From positions 1-33,572 of the forward strand of contig JAJXTW010000006.1 of assembly GCA_021783455.1 (NCBI GenBank): a DNA stretch of 33,572 nucleotides. Direction: 5' to 3'. The stretch comes from Nitrospirota bacterium. Its GTDB lineage: Bacteria; Nitrospirota; UBA9217. Numbering within the stretch: position 1 is the first letter of the stretch; each line of letters opens with the position of its first letter. Shown here piece by piece: positions 1 to 8,381 of the stretch. A program made the position numbers and the translations under genes. The notes under the pieces were generated by a model. The model was not told the DNA's origin. It did no database searches and saw only the letters and a list, made by a program, of their open reading frames with translations.

Positions 1-1
1 C

Positions 2-598
2 CTCAGGATTATCAACGACGAAAGCGACCGCCTGGGCAGGCTGATCAGCGACGTGCTGGACCTTTCGCGCATCGAAGCGGGCGCCGTCCGATGGAACTCT
101 CAGCAGGTTTTCCTCAAAGATGTCATTCCGCTCTCCGTGGAAGCGGTCCTCCCGCTGGCGCAGAACAAGGGGATTCATCTCGCGACCACGCTCGTCGAAA
201 CGCTGCCCGCGATCCTCGGCGACAAAGACAGACTGGTCCAGCTCGTCACAAATCTGCTGTCCAATGCCGTCAAATTCACGTCTTCCGGCGGGTCCATCAC
301 CATCAATGCTCACCAGGAGCAGGCGCCTCTTCCGCGCCTCGTGGTTGCGATCTCCGACACGGGCGTCGGCATCCCGCCCGAGGACCTCACGCTCATCTTC
401 GACACGTTCTACCGCTCAAGTCATCCCCTGATGGACCATACGGAGGGCACCGGCCTCGGCCTTACCATCGCCCGCCAGATCGTGAAGAATCTGGGAGGCG
501 AAATCTGGGCGACCAGCACCCGGGGCTCCGGCAGCACCTTCTTTTTTACCCTTCCCCTTGCCGGCAACGACGCCCGGGCCGGAGGGAAGAACCCATGA
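2..598 (+). CDS. Sensor histidine kinase, C-terminal part (5' end outside window)
   Basis: The reading frame is already open at base 2 and ends at TGA 596-598, so only the last 198 residues are present. They start inside the dimerisation/phosphoacceptor helices (the helix ending DLSRIEAG) and continue into a complete HATPase_c domain. The N box (LVTNLLSNAVKFT), G1 box (DTGVGIP), F box region (FDTFYRS) and G2 box (GTGLGLTIA) are all visible. The phosphorylated histidine lies upstream of the window. The protein should autophosphorylate and pass phosphate to a response regulator not seen here. Its stop overlaps the next start (ATGA), so the two products are probably translationally coupled and may signal together. 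The family call is secure; the input signal is unknown. Confidence 0.93.
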   Translation, partial: LRIINDESDRLGRLISDVLDLSRIEAGAVRWNSQQVFLKDVIPLSVEAVLPLAQNKGIHLATTLVETLPAILGDKDRLVQLVTNLLSNAVKFTSSGGSITINAHQEQAPLPRLVVAISDTGVGIPPEDLTLIFDTFYRSSHPLMDHTEGTGLGLTIARQIVKNLGGEIWATSTRGSGSTFFFTLPLAGNDARAGGKNP

Positions 599-3258
599 AA
601 CTGCTGAGATCCCTGAATGGAAAACGTACTTTTTTCCGCAGCAAAGTCGCGCGGCGCATCTTTGTGCTGTTTATCCTCTGCACACTCATCCCCTTAAGCG
701 CACTTGCTTATTTTGCCTTTAGCCAGGTAACGAAAAACCTTTACTCGCAGGCCAATGAAGACCTTCATGTTGCAAGCAAGGCCGCCGGCATGCTGACATT
801 CCAGCACCTGCAATTTCTGGAAACCGATCTCGGCATGGTAGGCGCAATTCTCGGACAGGGGGAGAGCGAGCGGATGGCCCTCTCGGTTCCCGGGCTCCGG
901 GCAAGACTCCGCGTCCAATTCAAAAGTATCGTTTTGACGAGCGGCACTGGCCGTACAAAAATTCTTTCGGGGAAGATGCCGGTAATCCCGCAACTAACAA
1001 AGGATGAACAAGACTACGTTCATACCAACAAGACACTTGTCCTCACCCGTCTTGTCGCTGAAAAGCATGTCCGTATCTATATGGTGAAAGCCGTCTCCCC
1101 GCCGGACGCGTCCCGGGATCTTATCTTCGGTGAAATTGATCCCGAGTATTTGTGGGGAGGCGAAGGTTTTCTGTCTCCGCAGACAGAACTCTTCGTGCTC
1201 GATCACTCCAGGAACGTGCTGTTTTCCTCGTTTCCCGAATATACCCCCTTGCAGGAAATGCAGAACGCGATGCAGCAGGACCCTTCCATAGGGAGATTTA
1301 CCTGGGCCTACGGGAACAAGTCATTTCTCGCAAGTTATTGGGACTTATTCATGGTCCCCCGGTTCCATGCGAACTGGATCGTGGTGCAAAGCCAGGCAAA
1401 AACCGATATTCTTGCCCCTATCGGCAATTTCAGGGATATCTTCCTGCGGTTGGTTCTTCTGACGTTCCTGACCGCGGTGTTCCTCAGTCTCATCCAGATC
1501 AGGAGGAGCCTGGTCCCCATCGAACTGCTCCGTGAGGCAACCCGGAAGTTTGGGGAGAAGAAGTTTGAAAGCCGGGTAACGATAAGGACCAACGACGAAT
1601 TTGAAGAATTGGGCGGGTCGTTCAATGAGATGGCTGCAGGTCTTGAAAACTACCTTCAGATCATGACGACATTGAACCGCATCGGGTTGGCCCTGTCCGC
1701 AGAAAAGAGCAATAAGCGCCTGCTGGAACTCATTTTGCTCGGGGCGAAAACTATTACCCATGCCGACGGATGCGCCCTCTACGCCGTGACGGAGGAAAAA
1801 CAATTGAAACTTTCGGTCATGCATGTTGATTCTATCAACCTGGTAATCGACCATGCCGGGGATGTGGCGATCCCTCTTTATGATGCGGAAGGAAAACCGG
1901 ACACGCGGACGGCGTTGGCATTTTCAAAACTCAAAGATGTCACGGTCAATATTCCCGATATTGATCTTTCGCAGGACTTTGACTTTTCCCGCACCCGGGA
2001 TTTCGACAAAAGAATGGGGTACCGGTCCCGTTCGCTTCTCTGCGTTCCCGTGAAGAACCACGAAAACGAGGCCGTGGGCGTTCTCCTCCTTATCAACGCA
2101 CAAGACAAGATTTCCCGGACGTTCGTGTCTTTCTCGGACGAAGATCAGCGTCTGCTGGAGGCCCTTGCTTCCCAGGCCGCCGTGGCATTGTCAAAAAATA
2201 AATTGATCGAAGACTTCTCGGCCCTCTTCGACTCGCTGGTCGAACTCCTCGCCACGGCGATTGACAAAAAATCCCCGTACACCGGCAGTCACTGCAGACG
2301 TGTTCCCGAGCTGACCATGATGCTCGCAGAAGCGGTTTCCGGCAAAAAAGAAGGCGTCTTCGGTAACTTGACGTTGTCCGAGGAAGAGCTCCATGAATTG
2401 AAAATAGCCGCGCTCTTACACGACTGCGGCAAGGTGAGCACCCCTGTACACATATCGGACAAGGCGACGAGGCTGGAGACCATTTTTGACCGGATACACT
2501 TGATCGAAGCGCGCTTTGAGGTGGTTAAGCGCGATGCACAAATTGCTTTTTTACAAAATCGCCGCGACGCATCCTCGCCAGGAAGCGCAAAAGATCTTGT
2601 GGCGGAACAAGAGGCGTTTGAAAAGACGTTGGAGGAAATTGAGCGGGACAAAGATTTCGTGCGAGCCTGCAACAGCGGTGGAACCGTTATGGATGAAAAC
2701 CGGAAAGCGGGGATAGAGCGCATTGCTCTCAACTATCGGTGGATCAATGCTGACGGCAAGGAAGAATCCGTTCTGTCTGAAGCAGATACATATATGCTTA
2801 CCTCCAGCGCCCGGGGCACCCTTACCCCGGCCGAGCGGGCAATAATTAACCAGCATGTGGAGACCACGATTAAAATGCTTGAATCCTTGCCCTATCCAAA
2901 ATCGCTTCGCAACGTACCGGCCTACGCGCAGGCGCATCACGAGCGGATGGACGGGAAAGGCTATCCAAAGGGGCTCACGAAAAGGGAGATTCCCCTGCAA
3001 GGGAGAATCATAGCCATTGCGGACATCTTTGAGGCTATGACCGCGCGAGACCGTCCCTATAAAAAAGGAAAGACGCTCATGGAAGCCCTGTGCGAGCTGG
3101 GTTCCATGAAGCAGGAAGGACATATCGACCCGGATCTTTTTAACGTATTCATCAATGAAAAAGTATATCTGCGCTATGCCGAGAAATATATCTCTCCGGC
3201 ACAGATTGATGAGATTGTGCTCTCCCGGATACCGGGATATGCGCCGCCTTCGGAATAA
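595..3258 (+). CDS. Membrane HAMP-GAF-HD-GYP phosphodiesterase
   Basis: Predicted 887-residue inner-membrane c-di-GMP phosphodiesterase. A first membrane helix lies at about residues 21-45, followed by a periplasmic sensor region of about 235 residues and a second helix at about 282-302. HAMP (about 303-355), GAF (about 375-530) and a C-terminal HD-GYP domain follow. The metal-binding HD pair is H609-D610 (LLHDCGK) and the GYP signature HHERMDGKGYP is at 781-791. About 170 residues separate the two, roughly 100 more than in compact HD-GYP domains, so the catalytic domain carries a large insertion rich in charged helices. The ATG at 595 is chosen because it overlaps the kinase stop and begins a basic segment before the first helix; the longer open frame upstream is only a shadow of the kinase gene. 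Its product would be pGpG or GMP. Activity is inferred from intact motifs. Confidence 0.92.
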   Translation: MKLLRSLNGKRTFFRSKVARRIFVLFILCTLIPLSALAYFAFSQVTKNLYSQANEDLHVASKAAGMLTFQHLQFLETDLGMVGAILGQGESERMALSVPGLRARLRVQFKSIVLTSGTGRTKILSGKMPVIPQLTKDEQDYVHTNKTLVLTRLVAEKHVRIYMVKAVSPPDASRDLIFGEIDPEYLWGGEGFLSPQTELFVLDHSRNVLFSSFPEYTPLQEMQNAMQQDPSIGRFTWAYGNKSFLASYWDLFMVPRFHANWIVVQSQAKTDILAPIGNFRDIFLRLVLLTFLTAVFLSLIQIRRSLVPIELLREATRKFGEKKFESRVTIRTNDEFEELGGSFNEMAAGLENYLQIMTTLNRIGLALSAEKSNKRLLELILLGAKTITHADGCALYAVTEEKQLKLSVMHVDSINLVIDHAGDVAIPLYDAEGKPDTRTALAFSKLKDVTVNIPDIDLSQDFDFSRTRDFDKRMGYRSRSLLCVPVKNHENEAVGVLLLINAQDKISRTFVSFSDEDQRLLEALASQAAVALSKNKLIEDFSALFDSLVELLATAIDKKSPYTGSHCRRVPELTMMLAEAVSGKKEGVFGNLTLSEEELHELKIAALLHDCGKVSTPVHISDKATRLETIFDRIHLIEARFEVVKRDAQIAFLQNRRDASSPGSAKDLVAEQEAFEKTLEEIERDKDFVRACNSGGTVMDENRKAGIERIALNYRWINADGKEESVLSEADTYMLTSSARGTLTPAERAIINQHVETTIKMLESLPYPKSLRNVPAYAQAHHERMDGKGYPKGLTKREIPLQGRIIAIADIFEAMTARDRPYKKGKTLMEALCELGSMKQEGHIDPDLFNVFINEKVYLRYAEKYISPAQIDEIVLSRIPGYAPPSE

Positions 3259-3371
3259 CTCGTCCGCGATGCGTTAGCGTTCCAGAGGGCGAGACACTCC
3301 AAATAAACCGTCCGTTCATGGTGGCCCGCAAGCTTGCCGAACAATCGAACCCTTCCGAACTCTTTTTCAAC

Positions 3372-4448
3372 TTACCCCCGGATCCGGGCACGTTCGTACT
3401 GGACAGGCCAGGGCACATCGGCCTTCAAAACGCGCGCAGCCATCAGGGGCCAATAGGGGTTTCGCAGCATTTCGCGCGCCAGGATGACCGCATCGGCGAG
3501 GCCCGTGGCAACGATCTGCTCGGCCTGTGCAGGCTCGGTGATCAGTCCGACCGTTGCCGTGGCCATGCCCGCTTGCTGGCGGACGGCCGTGGCAAAGGGC
3601 GTCTGGTATCCCGGTCCCGCAGGGATGGCGGTCTCGGGCAGCAGCACCATGCCGCCGCTCGAACAGTCAATAAGGTCAATGCCGGTGTCTTTGAGGCGTC
3701 GGCTCAGTTCCACGGTCTGTCCCAGGTCCCAGCCTCCCTCCACCCAGTCAGTCGCAGAGACGCGAACGAAGACCGGCCATTTCGCGGGCCAGATGTCGCG
3801 GACCGCGCGCGCCACGCCAAGGGGAAAGCGCATGCGATTTTCCAGACTGCCGCCGAATTCATCGGTTCTGCGATTCGAGATCGGGCTCAGGAACTGATGC
3901 AGGAGATACCCGTGGGCCATGTGGATCTCCACGACCTCGAAGCCGGCCCGGAGGGCCCGCGCTGCCCCGTCGCTGAACTGTTTGCGAATAATTTCCCTGT
4001 CCTCGGCAGTGATTTCGCGCGGCACGGGATGGGTTGGAGAAAACGGGATCGGGCTCGGCGCTATTGGCGTCCATCCGCGCTTGTCCGGCCCCAAGGGTCC
4101 TCCCCCGCGCCAGGGGGCGTCTGTTGAGGCTTTGCGTCCTGCATGGGCGAGTTGTATGCCGGCAGCAGCGCCCTGTGCGCGGATGAACTCCGTGATCCGT
4201 GCAAAGGCCTCTGCATGGCTGTCGCTCCAGATGCCGCTGTCGTCAGGGCTGATCCTGCCCTCGGGGCTCACCGCAGTCGCCTCGACCATGACCAGGCCCG
4301 CGCCGCCAACGGCCCGGCTCCCCAGGTGCACAAGGTGCCAGTCCGTAGGTATGCCGTCATGGCTCGAATACTGGCACATGGGAGAAACGAAGATGCGGTT
4401 CCTTATTCTCAGGTCCCGCAATTTCAAAGGAGAAAATAACCGGCTCAT
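3372..4448 (-). CDS. namA: NADPH dehydrogenase / old yellow enzyme (YqjM-like)
   Basis: A 358-residue FMN-dependent ene-reductase of the YqjM/NamA class. It reduces activated C=C bonds, such as those of enones and nitro compounds, using NAD(P)H. The N-terminus RNRIFVSPMCQYSS carries the class-specific Cys25 and Tyr27 near the flavin. The IHMAHGYLLHQFLSP motif holds the substrate-binding His pair, and FVRVSATDW and GLITEP match the barrel. Length fits the family (about 340-370). AGGAGG sits seven bases before the ATG. A TATAAT with a TG extension lies on the minus strand at 4517-4522. The gene stands alone, and its physiological substrate cannot be told from context. The symbol follows the Bacillus family member. 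Confidence 0.9.
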   Translation of the reverse strand: MSRLFSPLKLRDLRIRNRIFVSPMCQYSSHDGIPTDWHLVHLGSRAVGGAGLVMVEATAVSPEGRISPDDSGIWSDSHAEAFARITEFIRAQGAAAGIQLAHAGRKASTDAPWRGGGPLGPDKRGWTPIAPSPIPFSPTHPVPREITAEDREIIRKQFSDGAARALRAGFEVVEIHMAHGYLLHQFLSPISNRRTDEFGGSLENRMRFPLGVARAVRDIWPAKWPVFVRVSATDWVEGGWDLGQTVELSRRLKDTGIDLIDCSSGGMVLLPETAIPAGPGYQTPFATAVRQQAGMATATVGLITEPAQAEQIVATGLADAVILAREMLRNPYWPLMAARVLKADVPWPVQYERARIRG

Positions 4449-4516
4449 AAAAAATCCTCCTGATAATAAAGTACGGCCTTTTGCCTCTTGCTGGAAAGAC
4501 TAAAATGGATAAAAAA

Positions 4517-4522
4517 ATTATA
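4517..4522 (-). promoter_or_regulatory. -10 element of the ene-reductase gene
   Basis: On the minus strand this reads TGCTATAAT, an extended -10 box, about 70 bases before the ATG at 4448. No good -35 hexamer is seen. The spacer holds a short inverted repeat (CGGGC, AAA, GCCCG at 4526-4538) that might be an operator. Function is inferred. Confidence 0.5.
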
Positions 4523-4643
4523 GCACGGGCTTTGCCCGGAAGCGTATCAGCGGCCTGAAACGAGAATGGGCTGCAAGGGTGCCCAGGAATCCTCTTCCCG
4601 GCGCCGATACCCTCACGATTTACGATTTTTTTGTTCCTCCTCA

Positions 4644-4672
4644 TTGACAGTCCCGGTGTATTTTGCTACACT
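4644..4672 (+). promoter_or_regulatory. Sigma-70-type promoter of the barrel-protein gene
   Basis: Perfect TTGACA at 4644-4649, a 17-base spacer, then TACACT at 4667-4672 preceded by a TGN extension. Transcription would start near 4679, leaving a leader of about 130 bases before the ATG at 4809. One of the best promoter matches in the window. Confidence 0.65.
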
Positions 4673-4808
4673 GGTGGCGGCTTGCTTTTCTGCCAATCAC
4701 CGTATCGCCGCTGCCATTGCTCCATGAAAGAAAAATCGGCATTTTTTGTTCATGGATGATTCGTTCGGAGCGCGCAGACGCCGCGCTTTTCGAAAACTGG
4801 GGGTCACA

Positions 4809-5729
4809 ATGAAGGCAATCTGGGCTCTTTTATCTGTTCTATGCATGATCCTGGCAGTCGGCGGTCCGGCCTTGGCCGACAGCGATACTGCCGACAGCGA
4901 CACTTTTTTCGAAGACAACACGTTCGTCGATATTGCCATTAACCCGGATATCGTGGTCAACCGCCCCGTGAATATCCAGGGCTTGACCGGGCTTATTGTC
5001 ACCAACTCGGCGTACACACAGCCGAAAAACAAATTCACAATCGGGCTCAGCGGTATGCTCGAAAACAGCAACGTGCCCAACTATTCGGTCGGCGAAGGGA
5101 TCCTCACAGGCACGTACGGCGTCACGGACACGATCGAGGTGGGGTTCAAGGGGCGGACCGTGGCGACCAATTTAGGAAGCTCGAAAAACCGAGAAATCGG
5201 CGCTGGGGATACCGACCTCCTGTTCAAATGGAGGCTCAGCTCCCAGGGCGAAGACCTGCCCGCAATCGCGGTGGGTGCCGCGCTCACCCTTCCGACCGGA
5301 GACCAGTCCAAGGGTTTCCATGAGGTCAAACACGAGGGGGTGAGGCTCATGCTGATCGGGACGCACGAGAAGGAGATGCCGGAAGAGGATATCGTCATCG
5401 GGTTCTATGTCGAGGGGCAGGTCGTGCTGAACGACCAGTTGGAGGGCAGGCTGAACAATCCCTACCGGGACAAGTACGGCGTGATCAACGCGGGGATCCT
5501 GGTCCCAATCACCGAAGGCCGCCAGGTGCAGGTGATCGTGGAATACAACTACGTGACCCGGAAGGACGTCCTGACTCCTGAAGGGGGAAATTTCTCGGCA
5601 GTGACGCCGGGGCTTCGATTTGTGACTCCCAGCTTGAATATTACCGCCGGTGTTCAGTTCCTCACCAAAGACCTGCCCGGCTTCGAGAATGACCAGCGGT
5701 ACATCGGCACCCTCAGCTATCAATTCTGA
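4809..5729 (+). CDS. Outer-membrane beta-barrel protein, transporter-like
   Basis: A 306-residue exported protein. The start at 4809 (MKAIWALL) is preferred to the upstream start at 4746 because it begins directly with a typical signal peptide (about 22 residues, ending GGPALA) and has GGGGG about five bases upstream. The mature part alternates hydrophobic and polar residues in many short strands (for example FTIGLSGML, TIEVGFKGRT, VQVIVEYNYV) and ends in aromatic F (GTLSYQF), the usual outer-membrane insertion signal. It resembles proteins annotated as 'MetA pathway of phenol degradation' barrels, whose substrates are mostly unknown. A small DSDT repeat follows the signal peptide. The gene converges on iorB with only 16 bases between the stops. 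Confidence 0.75.
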   Translation: MKAIWALLSVLCMILAVGGPALADSDTADSDTFFEDNTFVDIAINPDIVVNRPVNIQGLTGLIVTNSAYTQPKNKFTIGLSGMLENSNVPNYSVGEGILTGTYGVTDTIEVGFKGRTVATNLGSSKNREIGAGDTDLLFKWRLSSQGEDLPAIAVGAALTLPTGDQSKGFHEVKHEGVRLMLIGTHEKEMPEEDIVIGFYVEGQVVLNDQLEGRLNNPYRDKYGVINAGILVPITEGRQVQVIVEYNYVTRKDVLTPEGGNFSAVTPGLRFVTPSLNITAGVQFLTKDLPGFENDQRYIGTLSYQF

Positions 5730-5745
5730 CGGCGTTTTCCGCCTG

Positions 5746-6330
5746 CTACTTCCCCTGCGCCCTGCCGGCGGCGAAGGCCCTTTGGTTGATCTCGAGGACT
5801 TTCTTGGGGACCGTATTCTTGATGGCATCGAGGACTGCCGATTCCTTGAGGGGAAGGAACTTGAGAGCTGCGCCGAGCAGTACAAGGTTCAAGGTGCGCT
5901 TGTCTCCGGCGGTGACTGCGAGCTGCGTGCCGTCGAAGGGCATGACGGTCTTTGCGCGGGCCTTAATCGTCTCGTTGATATCAGCGGGATATTTTTCCGC
6001 TGCGATGGAAACGCCGATCGTTCCGATGGGGCGGGTGTTGTAGATGACGACCCCGTCGTCCTTGAGGAAGTGAAGATACCGCGCGGTCTCCAGGGGCTCG
6101 AACCCGATCAAGAGGTTTGCCTCGCCCTCACTCACGATGGGTGAAAAGACTTTTTCCCCGAAGCGCACCTGCGACAGCACGCTGCCGCCGCGCTGCGCCA
6201 TGCCGTGCACCTCGCTCTGCTTCACATCGAGGCCGGAGAGAAGCGCTGCTTCGGCAATGACCTTGCTGGTCAGGAGCACTCCCTGCCCGCCCACGCCGGA
6301 GATCAGAATATTAAACGTTTTCACAATCAA
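5746..6330 (-). CDS. iorB: Indolepyruvate ferredoxin oxidoreductase, beta subunit
   Basis: A 194-residue gamma-type 2-oxoacid oxidoreductase subunit. The N-terminal ISGVGGQGVLLTSKVIAEAA and EVHGMAQRGGSV motifs are diagnostic of the family. With IorA it oxidatively decarboxylates aryl pyruvates (indolepyruvate, phenylpyruvate, hydroxyphenylpyruvate) to aryl-acetyl-CoA and reduces ferredoxin. It lies 114 bases downstream of iorA on the same strand, in the usual order iorA-iorB. Length matches the family (about 190-200). The cytoplasmic complex would feed reduced ferredoxin into anaerobic metabolism. High confidence. Confidence 0.95.
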   Translation of the reverse strand: MIVKTFNILISGVGGQGVLLTSKVIAEAALLSGLDVKQSEVHGMAQRGGSVLSQVRFGEKVFSPIVSEGEANLLIGFEPLETARYLHFLKDDGVVIYNTRPIGTIGVSIAAEKYPADINETIKARAKTVMPFDGTQLAVTAGDKRTLNLVLLGAALKFLPLKESAVLDAIKNTVPKKVLEINQRAFAAGRAQGK

Positions 6331-6444
6331 GTCCTCTTCTGCTACTACTCTTTCTTGATTTGCCTATGCGGACGCGGCGACGGGGTGACCCGGAGTAAAA
6401 CCTGCTTGTTTTTATCTCCGCATCTCCCTGTTTTCCCGTCGGCT

Positions 6445-8190
6445 TCAGGAATTTTTCATCGCCCCCGACGTACACAGCTGGCTGCACACACCGCAGCCGT
6501 TGCACAGCAGCGGATCGATCTCCACAAACCCCGTCTTGCCCTCGGGCGTGAACGACAGCGCGATGCAGCCGGCCTTGAGACAGAGCTTGCAGCCCTTGCA
6601 GGTCTCCTTCTCGACCACATAGGCCTTCTTCGAAACGCGGTACCGCAAGACGCAGGGCTGGTTCGAGATCAGGACCGACGGTCCCGGGGCCGCGAGTTCT
6701 TCCTTCATGGTCTTTTCCAGGTCCTTGATGTTGTAGGCGTCGATCTCGCGCACGCGCGTGACGCCGATGGCCTGGCAGAGCTTTGCGATATCGAGGCGCG
6801 GCGCTTCTGTTCCTTTTGCCGAGCGTCCCGTGCCTGCGTGCTCCTGGCCGCCGGTCATGCCCGTGGTGTCGTTGTTCATGATGATCACGATGGCGTCGCC
6901 GTTGTTATAAATCATGTTAATGAGCCCGGTGATGCCGGAGTGCAGGAACGTGGAGTCGCCGATCACTGCCACGGGCTTCTGCTGCGTTCCCTGGAGCGCC
7001 AGGCCTTTGGCCGTGCCGTGGGCGGCAGAGATGCTGGCGCCCATGCAGATGCAGGTGTGCATTGCCGAGAACGGCGGCAGCGCGCCCAGGGTGTAGCACC
7101 CGATGTCGCCGGACACGTAGAGCTTGAGTTTCGAGAGAACGGTGTAGAGGCCGCGGTGGGAGCAGCCGGGGCAGAACGTGGGCGGCCGCACGAGGAGGCC
7201 GGACACCGGCTCGTTTACTTTGAGAGCGCTGCCTGAGATCTTTTCCTGTACCAGGCGCTGGCTGAACTCGCCCGCGAGTGGAAGCACGTTCTTGCCCAGG
7301 TGGATCGTAATGCCCATGGCTTTGATCTGCTCTTCGAGGAAGGGATCGAGCTCCTCCACCACAGCGAGTTTCGTCACCGAGGAAGCGAATTTTCTGATGA
7401 GTTTTTCCGGGAGCGGGAAGGTCATGCCAAGCTTCAGCACCGCGGCCTTGGGAAAGGCCTCGCGTACGTATTGAAAGGAGATGCCGGAGGTGATGAAGCC
7501 GAGTGACGTGTCGCCGTCAATGACCTGGTTCAGGGGCGACGTCTCTGCCCACTCTTTAAGCCGCAGGAGCCGGTCCTCGACGAACACATGCCGCTTCTTG
7601 GCATTGTTCGGGAGCATCACGTATTTTCCGAAATCACGAGCCAGGCCGCGGCCGGCCCGGGGTTCGGCTATGCCGACTTCCACCACGCTCTTACAGTGAG
7701 AGATGCGCGTGGTCGTCCGGAGAATCACCGGCGTGTCAAAGGATTCGGAAAGGTCGAAGGCTGCCTTGATATACTCTTTCGCCTCAGCGGAATCGGAGGG
7801 TTCGATGCAGGGCATTTTCCCGAGCCGTGCAAAGTGGCGGGTGTCCTGTTCGTTCTGGGAGGAAAACATGCCGGGATCGTCGGCTGCAAAAAGCACGAGC
7901 CCGGCGTTCACGCCGGTGTAGGAAGCTGTCATGAGCGGGTCTGCGGCAACGTTCACACCCACGTGCTTCATGCAGGCCAGGGAGCGCACGCCCGACAGCG
8001 CGCCGCCGATGGCCACCTCAAGCGCCACCTTCTCGTTGACCGACCATTCTGCGTGGATGCCTTCTTCGCAGGAGAGCGTTTCGAGCACCTCGGTGCTCGG
8101 CGTGCCGGGGTAGGCAGCGGCAAGCTTGCCGCCCGCTTCGATGAAGCCCCGGGCTATGGCTTCGTTGCCGGAAAGGATTGCTTTTTTCAA
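6445..8190 (-). CDS. iorA: Indolepyruvate ferredoxin oxidoreductase, alpha subunit
   Basis: A 581-residue catalytic subunit that binds thiamine diphosphate. The N-terminal pyrimidine-binding half (LSGNEAIARGF, YPGTPSTEVLE) is followed by the diphosphate-binding half (CPGCSHRGLY, GDIGCYTLG, CICMGASIS). The C-terminus holds two [4Fe-4S] motifs: CKGCKLCLKAGC and CNGCGVCSQLC. I take the TTG at 8188-8190 as start. GAGGTG lies six bases upstream, and the protein then begins LKKAILSGNEA, as homologues do; the longer ORF beginning at 8238 has no such support. Together with iorB and the ligase downstream of 9725 it forms an aromatic amino-acid or aryl-acid module. Confidence 0.94.
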   Translation of the reverse strand: MKKAILSGNEAIARGFIEAGGKLAAAYPGTPSTEVLETLSCEEGIHAEWSVNEKVALEVAIGGALSGVRSLACMKHVGVNVAADPLMTASYTGVNAGLVLFAADDPGMFSSQNEQDTRHFARLGKMPCIEPSDSAEAKEYIKAAFDLSESFDTPVILRTTTRISHCKSVVEVGIAEPRAGRGLARDFGKYVMLPNNAKKRHVFVEDRLLRLKEWAETSPLNQVIDGDTSLGFITSGISFQYVREAFPKAAVLKLGMTFPLPEKLIRKFASSVTKLAVVEELDPFLEEQIKAMGITIHLGKNVLPLAGEFSQRLVQEKISGSALKVNEPVSGLLVRPPTFCPGCSHRGLYTVLSKLKLYVSGDIGCYTLGALPPFSAMHTCICMGASISAAHGTAKGLALQGTQQKPVAVIGDSTFLHSGITGLINMIYNNGDAIVIIMNNDTTGMTGGQEHAGTGRSAKGTEAPRLDIAKLCQAIGVTRVREIDAYNIKDLEKTMKEELAAPGPSVLISNQPCVLRYRVSKKAYVVEKETCKGCKLCLKAGCIALSFTPEGKTGFVEIDPLLCNGCGVCSQLCTSGAMKNS

Positions 8191-8212
8191 AACAAACACC
8201 TCAAATGCGATC

Positions 8213-8332
8213 TCTCGCAAAGCGCGCAAAGGTCGCAAAGGAAATCCAAATCTTTTGAACCTTGATTTAAAAACCCAAGACCCGTTCCCGTTTTTCTTTG
8301 TGTACTTTGCGTACTTTGCGAGCTTTGCGAGA
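8213..8332. repeat. Long inverted repeat built from CGCAAAG units
   Basis: The left arm 8213-8240 and right arm 8305-8332 are inverted copies matching at 25 of 28 positions, with a 64-base loop. Each arm is itself a run of CGCAAAG-like heptamers (CTTTGCG on the right). Just after it, 8349-8382 carries short degenerate ACTCTG/AACTTTG repeats. The element sits between iorA and paaK and could fold in the RNA of either strand. It may be an attenuator or a miniature dispersed repeat; function is unknown. Confidence 0.65.
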
Positions 8333-8381
8333 TAATGCTTTAATCTTTTACTCTGAACTTTGAACTCTGTACTCTGGACTT

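Larger units (their letters stand above)
4449..4808. other. Intergenic region between divergent genes
   Basis: This 360-base stretch separates the divergent ene-reductase and barrel-protein genes. It holds the minus-strand -10 element at 4517-4522 and the plus-strand promoter at 4644-4672. I see no convincing gene. The plus-strand frame continues open from 4746, but that extension lacks a ribosome-binding site and would precede a good signal peptide. Confidence 0.6.

Noticed and set aside
91-594. 168-codon N-terminal extension of the HD-GYP protein
   Set aside because: The extension overlaps the histidine kinase in another frame and is arginine/proline-rich, typical of a shadow frame; ATG 595 gives a proper membrane start.
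3259-3371. Extra gene piece between the HD-GYP and ene-reductase genes
   Set aside because: A minus-strand frame crosses here, but it has no start signal and overlaps both neighbours.
6205-7236. Long plus-strand frame across iorA/iorB
   Set aside because: It lies antisense to two clearly conserved genes and has His/Arg/Gly-rich composition with no motif or ribosome-binding site.
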